A DNA stretch of 18,817 bases from Coemansia sp. RSA 1804 (Eukaryota; Kickxellomycota; Kickxellomycetes; Kickxellales; Kickxellaceae). The stretch spans positions 1 to 18,817 of the forward strand of contig JANBTH010000376.1 in NCBI GenBank assembly GCA_027578815.1, in the 5' to 3' direction. A program made the translations under genes and the position numbers. The notes beneath the pieces are model-generated. The model had not been told where the DNA came from, made no database searches, and saw only the letters and a list, made by a program, of their open reading frames with translations. The stretch's first letter is position 1; each line of letters begins with the position of its first letter. Positions 7,548-15,588 of this stretch are shown here, piece after piece.

Positions 7548-10190
7548 TCAGACGTTGGAGTGCGCGGGGTCCTGGTGCTTGGGACGGCCGATGGTGGAGA
7601 GGCGGGAGCGCAGCCTCCGAATGCCGCTGCCCAGATCAACGGTGAGATAATCGATGAGGCGGTCGTCTACATTGTTGTCCATAAACGACTGCTCGGGATC
7701 ATTGTCGTTTGGATCGTCGTAATCGACCAGCTCGCCGTCATCCAGACGCCCAAGCGGATTAAGGTGGTTGCCAATGTAGTGGCATCCTTCTTCATCCTCT
7801 TCTTCTTCCTCGCGCTGGCGACGCTTATGGCGTCTGCGCATGATGATGCGCCGGATGTTCAGCATGTTTGCCGGTGCCGAGCCGCGATGGCGGTGGGCGT
7901 GAGGCGGCGAGGATGCGTTTTCGGATCCGCCGCTCTGGCGCCGTGCAGCAGACGGCGGCTGGTGCGACTGCTGCCTCTGCTGCCGCCGTGGCCGCCGGTG
8001 GTGCACTGCGGCGGTGATCGAAGGTGATCCGCGCGAGATGCTGATGTCCGGGAGACTTGGATGGCGCGAGATTGCGGCAGCGGCAGCCGACTCCTGACGC
8101 ATGTACACGCTCTCTGGCACCTCGATGTTGCTTAGCACGGTGTTGCGTGTGTTGGAGCGCGTGGCATGTGTAGAGGCGATACGTTCGTCCGCCGAAAGCA
8201 CAAGCCCGTTGTCTTCTTCCTCCTCTTCATCGCCAGCAGCAGGCTCTTCCTCCTCCCTTTCCTCTTCCTGCTCGTTGCTTCTCCTTCTTTGCGCAGCCTC
8301 TTCTTCTTCCTCCTCCGCTTCCCGCTTCCTCCGCTGATAGCTGTCCATGTCCTGTGCGCTGTGCGGCCGGCCTGGAGCTCCAGCAGCTCCGGCCAGCGGC
8401 TCCTCGGCCGGGTACTGCAGATGCGAGTATCCGGGACCGCTCAGCGCGGACGGGAACTGCATGCTCTGCACGTGCTGCCTGTACTGCTCGTGCGTGTGGG
8501 CGATGCGGTAGTGGATGTCCATCTGGTCACGTGCCACCTTTGGCGTGTCGTCAATAGTGATTGTGCGCACCAGATCCAGCCCTCCATCGTCGGCGGCATT
8601 CGACCCATTGTTGTGTGACCGATGCTTGCCGTTGCCATTGCCGTTGCCATTGCTGCTGCCGCGGCGCGTGGGCGAGTCGTTGCCGTCGCTTGGCGTGGAG
8701 GTGCCGTCGGGCGGCGATTCGCCGGCAAAGAACATCCGGCTGCTCCGTTTCTCATGCTCTCCACCGGCACCGCCATCCTCAGTGACAAAGCTCCTATTGT
8801 CGGCAGCCATCATTGGGATCTGAGCGCCACCGATGGCGGGGGGCTCGCGTGTGCTGACGAACGAGAGGCGGCTGGGAACCATGTTCCGAATCGACATGGT
8901 TGAGAACGATCGGCTTCTTGTGCGCACAACCTTGCCGATATACATCAGCGGCACTGTGATCCCGTGCACCAGAACGGAAGTGAAGATAAGGAACATCACG
9001 ATGGGCTGGATGATCTCCCGCGATCTGATGTGAAAGTGCTCGGGCTCCTTCTCGATCTCCTCCAGCACGATCTCGGCAAAGAAGATAGCTCCCACGCCAA
9101 TGGGTCCAAACCACCCGGCAAACAGCGACTGCCGATAGTTGCGGAACGCCGGCGTGATCCGCGTAAACAGCACAACCACCGGCAATCGCCGCAGAAACAG
9201 AACCATGATGGCGGCCACAATTAGTCGCCACGGCGCGATGATCAGATCAGCGTTGTTGAACTGGTACCACGGAATAATTGCGCCAAAGTAGATGAAAAAC
9301 GTCACGTTGATCAGTCCATCCAACACCTCCTGGAAATGCGCGTCCTTTGTCTCTTCGCGAAACCAGTCGTCCCACGTGAACGCGTGTCCAGCAATGAAGC
9401 AGCACAACACGTCGTCGCTGCGAATCAGTTGCAGACACCCGACGATGAATATCGCCAGTCCAATCGAGAACGCCAGAAACGATTCCTTGTCAATCAGGTC
9501 GTACGACTCTGACAGCCGCAGCAGTCTGCGCGCAATGTACCCGACCACAATGCCAATGACCACCGAAAGCAGAATGTTGTAGCACCACGTCCAGTAGAAC
9601 CACTTGCCTATCGCGTGGCGGGTCGTGTAGCTCTCGTTCAGAAGATACAATGAGAAGTAAAGAAACGGCAGGCCCAGCCCATCGTTGACACCCGATTCGG
9701 CCGAAAGCGCATCGCGCACATTCTTGGGCACGTTGGCCTCGGCATATCTGCCCTTGACCACGGAGTTGGCAAGAATGGGATCCGTCGGCGCCGCACATGA
9801 CGCGATCAGCAGCGCCTGCTTGAAGCTGATCTGGAACATCAACCGTATGATTCCCGCCGTCACCAGCCACATCACCACCATTGTCGGGCCAAGCAGGATC
9901 GACATCGTCCGCCACTTGCGCACCATGTATCTTCCGGGCAGCGTAATTCCGGCGGCCATCACCTGGATCGCGATGACGTAGCGTGCAAACTCCAGTGTGA
10001 ATTTGGGAATGTCTACAAAGTCCCGTGGATCAACCACGTTGATCACCTGCGGCCCTATGATGATTCCAAACACCATTGCCACAAGCGCCTCTGATAGAAA
10101 CAGTCGCTCCTTGACAAATCCCGACACCAGCCCGTAGATGCATATGAATCCGCCTAGGAACGCCGGTACTACTTTTGTCTCCAATCCCAT
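7548..10190 (-). CDS. NHA1: Na+(K+)/H+ antiporter, Nha1/Sod2 type, plasma membrane
   Basis: 880 residues, single exon, starting in an excellent context (GCCATGG). Residues about 1-425 form a CPA-family cation/proton antiporter with around a dozen membrane helices. APTDPILANSVVKGRYAE (134-151) and ESGVNDGLGLPF (165-176) are the fungal Nha1 signature; D137 and N169-D170 sit in the unwound-helix and ion-binding positions. SDDVLCCFIAGHAFTWDDWF (258-277) and FAGWFGPIGVGAIFFAE (357-373) are also typical. The protein exports Na+, Li+ or K+ in exchange for protons, giving salt tolerance and pH control. Residues about 425-880 are a cytosolic tail with a Gly-Asn repeat (514-521), a conserved-looking patch TITIDDTPKVARDQMDIH (543-560), acidic blocks at 624-660 and a basic-then-acidic block at 778-801. 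Length is near that of budding-yeast Nha1 and much longer than S. pombe Sod2. Confidence 0.95.
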   Translation of the reverse strand: MGLETKVVPAFLGGFICIYGLVSGFVKERLFLSEALVAMVFGIIIGPQVINVVDPRDFVDIPKFTLEFARYVIAIQVMAAGITLPGRYMVRKWRTMSILLGPTMVVMWLVTAGIIRLMFQISFKQALLIASCAAPTDPILANSVVKGRYAEANVPKNVRDALSAESGVNDGLGLPFLYFSLYLLNESYTTRHAIGKWFYWTWCYNILLSVVIGIVVGYIARRLLRLSESYDLIDKESFLAFSIGLAIFIVGCLQLIRSDDVLCCFIAGHAFTWDDWFREETKDAHFQEVLDGLINVTFFIYFGAIIPWYQFNNADLIIAPWRLIVAAIMVLFLRRLPVVVLFTRITPAFRNYRQSLFAGWFGPIGVGAIFFAEIVLEEIEKEPEHFHIRSREIIQPIVMFLIFTSVLVHGITVPLMYIGKVVRTRSRSFSTMSIRNMVPSRLSFVSTREPPAIGGAQIPMMAADNRSFVTEDGGAGGEHEKRSSRMFFAGESPPDGTSTPSDGNDSPTRRGSSNGNGNGNGKHRSHNNGSNAADDGGLDLVRTITIDDTPKVARDQMDIHYRIAHTHEQYRQHVQSMQFPSALSGPGYSHLQYPAEEPLAGAAGAPGRPHSAQDMDSYQRRKREAEEEEEEAAQRRRSNEQEEEREEEEPAAGDEEEEEDNGLVLSADERIASTHATRSNTRNTVLSNIEVPESVYMRQESAAAAAISRHPSLPDISISRGSPSITAAVHHRRPRRQQRQQSHQPPSAARRQSGGSENASSPPHAHRHRGSAPANMLNIRRIIMRRRHKRRQREEEEEDEEGCHYIGNHLNPLGRLDDGELVDYDDPNDNDPEQSFMDNNVDDRLIDYLTVDLGSGIRRLRSRLSTIGRPKHQDPAHSNV
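8211..8321 (-). repeat. Low-complexity GAG/GAA coding tract in the antiporter tail
   Basis: The segment coding residues 624-660 of the antiporter is a purine-rich run of GAG/GAA codons (TTC/CTC on the plus strand). It encodes three Glu/Asp blocks separated by short Arg/Ala stretches. Such tracts expand and contract readily, so length may vary between strains. Confidence 0.75.
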
Positions 10191-10455
10191 GGCTTCTTCT
10201 CCCTCTTTCTTTTGGTCCGTTTTCTCACGTATGTGTCTATATGCGAATGTGTATGAGTGTATGGCAGGTCTGAGTTGTCTGGGGGGGATGTATTCTATGG
10301 TTTTGCGGTTGTATGTGTGTCTCCCCCTTTTTTCCCTCTTTTATGATCGTCTTATCCTTGTTTCGTTTATACCTCGTATTTTTTTACCTAGCGCCCGCGC
10401 AAGTGAAAGCAAAATACAAATGGGATATTGGATATGGATGGAGCTAAATATTATA

Positions 10456-10561
10456 ACAATGTACAATCACAGTCAGAAAAGTAGAAGAAAAGGATGAGAA
10501 AGGCAGCAAAAAGAAAAACAAAAGATATAAAGTGCTTGGCTTGACAATGTACAATTACAGT
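10456..10561 (+). repeat. Short direct repeat
   Basis: ACAATGTACAATCACAGT at 10456-10473 recurs as ACAATGTACAATTACAGT at 10544-10561 (17 of 18 bases), and AATTACAGTTG appears again at 10589-10599. They lie about 270-410 bases upstream of the antiporter ATG. They could be regulatory sites or duplication remnants. Confidence 0.6.
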
Positions 10562-11900
10562 TGGTTAGTAAGTAAGGGAGGATATATAAATTACAGTTGA
10601 AGAAAAAAGTAAGGGAAGGAGGGGAGGAGGAGAAGAACTATAAGAAAAAAAACGAACGGGATTGAATGGAATAATAATCAACCAGGTAAGAAAAAAAAAC
10701 AAAAATAACCGATTTTAACCCGCACACACACAACTAGACTGAACAAAATATAAATAAATGAGGAAAAATATTCCCACTCAAAAGTCTTTCTTTTCTGGCG
10801 ATTATGAATAATGGAGGCGCTTTGTTCTTCTCTTGGCACCTCCTTTATTCTCTGAATAGAATAATGCATATACAACTGAGAAGTTGGGTTACATTTCTTC
10901 TGTTTTAAATGTATGCGGTGGCGTTCTTGTCTTTGACAGAAGAGAGATGGATGAATGGAAGGGTGGCCATACGTATTGATAAACGCGGAATAAATTTTCT
11001 TTATCTATTCGGTGGTTTTCTTTTTTCTTGTGAATAAAGCAAGAGCCCAACCTAAATGTAAAAGTGTGGGGAGGGGGGAAATTAGAATAGAAAGGGGGGA
11101 GCTGATTTATGATGACATGATATTGTCCAGGACAATCTAGACTTTTTTTACTTGTCCGTCAGCCGAAATAATAGAACAAGAGTGAATAATATTCAGTAGA
11201 TGGAAGGGGAAAAAAGGAATTGAATTATTCTTACCGATAATGAAAGGATGGCGGAAGAAAAGAAAATAGTATGTAGAAGGAAAGAAAAGAGAATAAAGAA
11301 AATTGAGTAAAGACGATGACGATGAACAACAAAACGAGATAAAAAAATTATTCCGCTCAGCTTTCTTCATTACCAAAAGAGTGGGAAAGAAGAAGGAAGA
11401 AACTTTATTTTTATACAACCTGTCAAAGCGCAAACTACAAGAATAGATAAATAAAAAATTAAAAAGCCCACATCCAATAACAAATTTTTTGAACTCGGAG
11501 AAGCTCTTCTAAAGAGAAACAAAATGAAATCACCCTCCATCAACCGAAATAAAATAATGAGATAAAAAGAAAAACATCAGTTCTACAAAATTGACTAGGG
11601 AGAGAATATCTTTCAGCATAAAAGACACCAAAGAAGGGCAGCCTAAGGAAAGCATGACGGAGAAAAAAATTTTTACATTCCTGTTTCTTTTTTTTACTTT
11701 GGCAGATTTACAAAACACAAACATGTACCATTGAGAAAACTGCAAAACAGCAAAATAAATGGGCGAGTAAGAAGTAGAAAACTCTATCCCACCTCTCCCG
11801 GGCCATATTCCAAATGAAAATAAAAGGAGAATATTTGAGGAATGGGAGAGAACCCTTGCCTCTTGCAGAGGAAATTTTGCTTGCTTGCAGAAAGTGACAC

Positions 11901-12059
11901 TGTTGTTCTGCGGAGCATTATTTCAATTGCATCCGTAAGCAGAACAACGGATGCCCCCTCCACACTATTTCTTCTTCTTCTTATGAATGTGCAATAGGCA
12001 GACGGGAGGAATGGGTGTTGCTTTTTATTGTTGTTCTGTTGCATAGGCAGAACAACAAT
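11901..12059. repeat. Cluster of four GTTGTTCTG/CAGAACAAC inverted repeats
   Basis: GTTGTTCTGC (11902-11911) pairs perfectly with GCAGAACAAC (11939-11948). ATTGTTGTTCTG (12027-12038) pairs perfectly over 12 bp with CAGAACAACAAT (12048-12059) across a 9-base loop. A further pair, GCATCCG (11929-11935) and CGGATGC (11948-11954), interleaves with the first, giving a pseudoknot-like order. The outermost copies form an approximately 11-bp terminal inverted repeat around a 158-base unit. No target-site duplication is obvious. It could be a small fold-back element or a cluster of palindromic binding sites. Confidence 0.65.
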
Positions 12060-12326
12060 CCCAGGTGTCGGAATACCACGGAGAGATAATGCGTGGCTGA
12101 CCTAATTCCATCCATTAATTTTAAAAATAAAACACGCGCATACATACACATATACATTATCGAGAGCAACATTCTGCTCAGCTCAGACCAAAACGCCCAC
12201 AGGGTTCCATCGAGTTCATTAGGAATACCATCTTTGGTTTCTTCTTGCTGCTCAGGGTTGCGGATGCAAAAGTTGGTCAAGGTCAGAACCGGTTCGGAGC
12301 TTTTCGGAGCAAAAAAAACAGCAATA

Positions 12327-12401
12327 AGCACGTGATGTAGATCACAGTGCTTGTCTTTCTCACAGCTCGTTCGTGTTTTTATGTGTGATCACAGCGAGCT
12401 G
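12327..12401. promoter_or_regulatory. Palindrome-rich segment upstream of the citrate carrier
   Basis: Within 75 bases there is CACGTG (12329-12334, the E-box recognised by bHLH factors), GTGAT-gtag-ATCAC (12332-12345), the perfect 10-base palindrome TGTGATCACA (12384-12393), and CAGCTCG (12363-12369) paired with CGAGCTG (12395-12401). The segment lies about 220-295 bases before the carrier ATG, where an upstream activating sequence would be expected. Assignment to a regulator is not possible from sequence alone. Confidence 0.35.
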
Positions 12402-12423
12402 CAGAGAGAGAGAGAGAGAGAGA
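12402..12423 (+). repeat. GA dinucleotide microsatellite
   Basis: An uninterrupted (GA)n run of about 20 bases, followed 45 bases later by an A run of about 14 bases (12471-12484). Both lie in the presumed promoter of the citrate carrier. GAGA-type tracts are common in nucleosome-depleted promoters. Confidence 0.7.
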
Positions 12424-12621
12424 AACTCTTCTGGGATGACTCAAGCTACCAAAGTTACATTTTACTCACGAAAAAAAAAAAAAAGATTTTTTTCTCACCA
12501 CCTGCCCTTTTCTTTTATATCCCTCTTGTTCCTGATTTCTTTGTTTTTCCTTCTTCTTTTTGAGCTAGCGCTGCAGCAAGCACCTACAGAATAAGCATTA
12601 TTATTATTATTAGCAGAGAGT

Positions 12622-13536
12622 ATGGCAGCAGAGAAGCGGAAGGACAGGCCTGCACACTCGCTGATCGCTGGGACGATAGCGGGGGCGGTGGAGGGAGCAG
12701 CGACGTATCCAACAGAACTGGTGAAGACCAAGATGCAGCTGCAGGGATCGCAGCAGTACGTGGCACAGGGCGGACAAGTGTACCGGGGAGCAATGGATTG
12801 TGCGCGCGCAACAGTGCAAACGCAGGGCATACGAGGGTTGTACCGAGGGCTGACGCCAATGCTTCTGGGAAACGCAGCCAAGGCAGGCGTCCGGTTCCTG
12901 ACATACGACACAGTCAAGGCGTGGCTCAGCGACGATCGTGGCCGGCTGTCGATGCCGCGCACGATGCTCGCAGGGCTGTGTGCGGGAGTCATTGAAGGCG
13001 GAACGGTGGTGGCGCCGTCAGAGACGATCAAGACACGGTTGATCCACGACCAATGCATGCCCCGCCAAAACACGTACCGCGGAATGGTTCATTGTGTGCA
13101 GGTTGCGGTGCGCGAGGAAGGAGTGCGCGGAATCTACAGGGGCGTGGTGCCGGTTATGGCGCGCCAGGGCGCCAATTCGTGCGTGCGCTTTGCGGCCTAC
13201 GACACTCTGAAGCAGTGGGCGCTTGGGTTCCGGCCTCCAGGGGAGAGAGACTATCTGCCGTTTGCGTACTCGTTTGCCATCGGCATGGCTGCCGGCATCG
13301 TTACCGTCTACGCTACGATGCCAATTGACGTGGTCAAGACGCGCATGCAGAGCCCGAGCGCAGGGCTCGAGTACCGCAACTCGCTGCATTGCGCATATCG
13401 CGTAGTCTCCGACGAGGGCGTCCGCGCGCTGTGGAAGGGCGCTACTCCGCGGCTGTCGCGGCTGATGTTCTCGGGCGCCATCGTGTTTGCCGTCTACGAG
13501 GAGGTCATCAAGGCCCTGCGCAACTCGGCCGTGTAA
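12622..13536 (+). CDS. CTP1: Mitochondrial citrate/tricarboxylate carrier
   Basis: 304 residues, a normal length for the mitochondrial carrier family, single exon. Three tandem repeats each carry the P-x-[DE]-x-x-[KR] signature: PTELVK (30-35), PSETIK (132-137) and PIDVVK (234-239), with matching downstream glycine-rich EGxxxxYRG-like motifs (GIRGLYRG, GVRGIYRG, GVRALWKG). YPTELVKTKMQ, APSETIKTRLI and the paired GNAAKAGVRFLTYD / RQGANSCVRFAAYD segments point to the citrate carrier (Ctp1/SLC25A1) branch. It sits in the inner mitochondrial membrane and exchanges citrate for malate or another tricarboxylate, feeding cytosolic acetyl-CoA. ATG at 12622 has A at -3; a TTATAT at 12515-12520 is a possible TATA element. 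The gene converges with 3-hydroxyacyl-CoA dehydrogenase, 191 bases away. A related carrier specificity (e.g. oxodicarboxylate) cannot be fully excluded. Confidence 0.9.
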   Translation: MAAEKRKDRPAHSLIAGTIAGAVEGAATYPTELVKTKMQLQGSQQYVAQGGQVYRGAMDCARATVQTQGIRGLYRGLTPMLLGNAAKAGVRFLTYDTVKAWLSDDRGRLSMPRTMLAGLCAGVIEGGTVVAPSETIKTRLIHDQCMPRQNTYRGMVHCVQVAVREEGVRGIYRGVVPVMARQGANSCVRFAAYDTLKQWALGFRPPGERDYLPFAYSFAIGMAAGIVTVYATMPIDVVKTRMQSPSAGLEYRNSLHCAYRVVSDEGVRALWKGATPRLSRLMFSGAIVFAVYEEVIKALRNSAV

Positions 13537-13727
13537 GATAGATAACGAGGGTATCCAAAATAAGGCTATCTTTTAGCATGCACTCACTCGCTACTATCAA
13601 AAGAATGATAAGCTAGCATTTAATCTTGTCTTGATAAAAAAACCAAAAGCTATAAAAAGACCACCGCCTACTAGCACCCATTCATGGAAGAAACCTCGGT
13701 CGCTGTTTTGTTTCCCCTTTTTCGGCC

Positions 13728-14759
13728 TCACTTCTTTGGATAGTCGTAGAAGCCCTTGCCGGTCTTGACGCCCAGACGGCCGCTGCTGACGAGATCGTCA
13801 AGCGTCTTGCTCGGCGCAAAGGTCTTGTCGCCCTGCAGCCCAGCGCCCTCCTTGTACCAGCCGTCCACAATGAACTTGATAGTGTCCAGCCCAACGTAAT
13901 CGCAGAGCTCGAACGGACCCATCGGGTATCCGGCGCCCAGCTTCATCGCCGTATCAATGTCGCGTGCCGATGCCACGCCGCGCTCCAGCAGTCGGATCGA
14001 CTCCACCATGTACGGCAGCAGCAGACGGTTGACAATGAACCCGGGCGTATCCTTGCACACCGCCGGCTCCTTGCCAATCGACTTGACAAACGCAACAGCG
14101 CGCGCAACAGTCTGCTCGTCGGATGCGTCTGTGCGGACGACCTCTACCAGCTTCATCTGTGGCACGGGGTTGAAGAAGTGAAGCCCGATGAAACTGCGTC
14201 TCCTGGCCGAATCCACGGCCTCTGCAATCTGCGTGATTGGCAACGAACTCGTGTTGCTTGCAAGGATCGCGTGCTCGGGGGCCGCCTTTGCCAGCTCTCC
14301 AAACACCTTCTGCTTCACCGCAATGTTCTCAACGATCGCTTCCACCACCAGATCCGTCGATGCCACCGCTTCGCTGGGCTTGGTGGACAGCGTCACTCGT
14401 CCGAGCACATCGTCTACAAACTCCCGCTGCTCCTGTTGCGCTTCCTCTCCAAACTTCTTTCTTGCCACCCGGGCCAGCGATTTGGCCATGTACGCCTTGC
14501 CCCGGTCTAGCGCTTCCTGGTTCACATCCACCAGTGTCACGTTGTACTTTTTGGTCGCTGCAACTTGCGCTATTCCTGATCCCATCTGTCCGCTGCCGAT
14601 AATCGTCACCCGGCTAATGTCTGCTGCTGCTGCTGTCTGTTGCTGCTGCGTCATCCATGCTCCGCTGCTGCTGCTAAATCTGCGCGTAGCTCCATTATGT
14701 TGCCAGTGCTTTAGTCCGCTGCAAGCGCTTAGTGCTGATGCCCTGCCGGTTGAGATCAT
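13728..14759 (-). CDS. Mitochondrial 3-hydroxyacyl-CoA dehydrogenase (short-chain HADH type)
   Basis: 343 residues from the ATG at 14759. The N-terminus (MISTGRASALSA, then ATRRFSSSSG) is a typical mitochondrial presequence with Arg/Ser and no acid. GSGQMGSGIA (55-64) is the Rossmann NAD-binding loop, D78 ends strand 2, SNTSS (168-172), HFFNPVP with catalytic His194 and its partner Glu206 (LVEVV), PGFIVNRLL (239-247) and GAGYPMGPFEL (275-285) follow in family order. It oxidises L-3-hydroxyacyl-CoA to 3-ketoacyl-CoA in mitochondrial beta-oxidation. The frame can be extended to 14825, adding an 11-Asn run, but that extension begins with GTG, so I start at the ATG, which also has A at -3. Its 3' end faces the citrate carrier. 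Confidence 0.93.
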   Translation of the reverse strand: MISTGRASALSACSGLKHWQHNGATRRFSSSSGAWMTQQQQTAAAADISRVTIIGSGQMGSGIAQVAATKKYNVTLVDVNQEALDRGKAYMAKSLARVARKKFGEEAQQEQREFVDDVLGRVTLSTKPSEAVASTDLVVEAIVENIAVKQKVFGELAKAAPEHAILASNTSSLPITQIAEAVDSARRRSFIGLHFFNPVPQMKLVEVVRTDASDEQTVARAVAFVKSIGKEPAVCKDTPGFIVNRLLLPYMVESIRLLERGVASARDIDTAMKLGAGYPMGPFELCDYVGLDTIKFIVDGWYKEGAGLQGDKTFAPSKTLDDLVSSGRLGVKTGKGFYDYPKK

Positions 14760-14767
14760 TCTTCTGG

Positions 14768-14801
<34 letters not shown>

Positions 14802-15142
14802 ATCTAAAAGGTAAATATCATACACCCTGTATAGAACGTAGTAATGGCTATAGAACGTAAGAGTGGTAAAGAGAGAAGCAATTCAACAAGGCCCTGCTGC
14901 TTCCTCTGTTATCATTTTTCTCTTCTTTTCACATGCGTCTGCTTCCTCTTTTTCATAAAAGCCCCATGTGATTATTGATTGAAGCCTTTTCTCCCCTACT
15001 CCTTTATCTTTCCACTGTTAATTAGAGATAATAACGCCACAGATCTCGATTAATTAATTTCCCACATATTTCCCTCTTGGACAACAACAATATACTGGCC
15101 GCCAACCAAACCACTTCCAAGTTCCAGTATGAACCATGTGGT
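14760..15142. other. Divergent spacer: dehydrogenase 5' leader and promoter
   Basis: No gene seen. On the minus strand it carries the dehydrogenase leader with the GTT/AAC microsatellite (14768-14801) and a 5-codon uORF (14821-14804, ATG with T at -3). The rest is mixed C/T-rich and AT-rich promoter sequence. Confidence 0.55.
14768..14801 (-). repeat. (AAC)n / (GTT)n trinucleotide microsatellite in the dehydrogenase 5' leader
   Basis: About eleven AAC units on the minus strand, 8 bases before the dehydrogenase ATG. They would read as poly-Asn only from an upstream GTG; with the ATG at 14759 they are untranslated. Confidence 0.8.
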
Positions 15143-15330
15143 GTTGCTTAACCTGACAAGCTGACTATCGCTTTCTCCTCATTTTCAACATAAGACGGTT
15201 CAGGTTACCATCCGCTGAGTTTCTATCTTATAATCTTTTCTTGGTTAGCAGTACGATTTTCAATCGGTGGACTGTTGGGGCTCCAGATATAAACCCAGTG
15301 AATCCGATTAATAATATACCAGCTTTTTAA
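15143..15330 (+). repeat. Dispersed promoter-like repeat, copy B (orphan)
   Basis: Diverged copy of 4644-4815, same strand, blocks and order (see copy A). It has a better TATA-like ATATAAA (15287-15293) than copy A. Between the ATTTTCAAC and CCGATTAATAAT blocks the spacing is 123 bases versus 118 in A; an 11-base excess lies nearer the left end. No kinase-like coding sequence follows it, only a 15-codon ORF at 15335-15382. It may be the residue of a lost FunK1-family copy. Confidence 0.7.
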
Positions 15331-15334
15331 ATAA

Positions 15335-15382
15335 ATGAAAATGGAAAGTCCATCATCCCTTCCGTCTAATCGGAAAGAATAA
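15335..15382 (+). other. 15-codon ORF just after orphan promoter copy B
   Basis: ATG at 15335 opens MKMESPSSLPSNRKE then TAA. It begins about 20 bases after the shared CCGATTAATAAT block, close to where the kinase start lies relative to copy A. It shows no clear likeness to the kinase N-terminus. Could be a chance ORF, or the decayed start of a lost gene. Confidence 0.25.
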
Positions 15383-15464
15383 GAAAACATATTATTAATG
15401 TCTCATTTGTTGCTTTGTAATATTTTTAATCCATTTCTGGGGGGTTTCCGCTCATTGCTCTGCA

Positions 15465-15472
15465 TATATAAA
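15465..15472 (+). promoter_or_regulatory. TATA box candidate for the dioxygenase gene
   Basis: TATATAAA, about 117-124 bases before the first dioxygenase ATG (15589), followed by a T-rich stretch. Its consensus form and position make a TATA box plausible; transcription probably starts near 15495-15530. Confidence 0.5.
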
Positions 15473-15588
15473 GGCTGCATTATGCCCAGTTTACTTCTTT
15501 TTTACTTTCTATCTTTCTTTTTAAAATACCTTTATTCATTCCTCACATCCTATTCTTGTACTTTATTGCTCTGCCCTTTGGTGTCTTC

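Larger units (their letters stand above)
10191..12621. other. Long AT-rich intergenic region between divergent antiporter and citrate carrier
   Basis: About 2.4 kb without a supportable gene. The longest frames (for example minus 11981-12331 and 11137-11433) are low-complexity and match no family. The left half is strongly purine-rich on the plus strand (about 10440-10680 and 11170-11420), i.e. pyrimidine-rich upstream of the antiporter. GT-rich sequence lies at 10229-10325. Short repeats occur at 10456-10561. Inverted-repeat clusters occur at 11901-12059 and 12327-12401. A GA run and an A run lie at 12402-12490. It must hold both promoters; no RNA gene was recognised. Confidence 0.6.

Noticed and set aside
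11981..12331. 116-codon minus-strand frame in the long spacer
   Set aside because: No recognisable domain, runs through the inverted-repeat hairpin and overlaps the presumed carrier promoter.
12384..12393. TGTGATCACA as a bacterial CRP-like site
   Set aside because: Surroundings are eukaryotic; the match to a bacterial operator is coincidental.
14188..14814. 208-codon plus-strand frame antisense to the hydroxyacyl-CoA dehydrogenase
   Set aside because: Shadow of a GC-rich gene; ends in poly-Leu from the GTT repeat.
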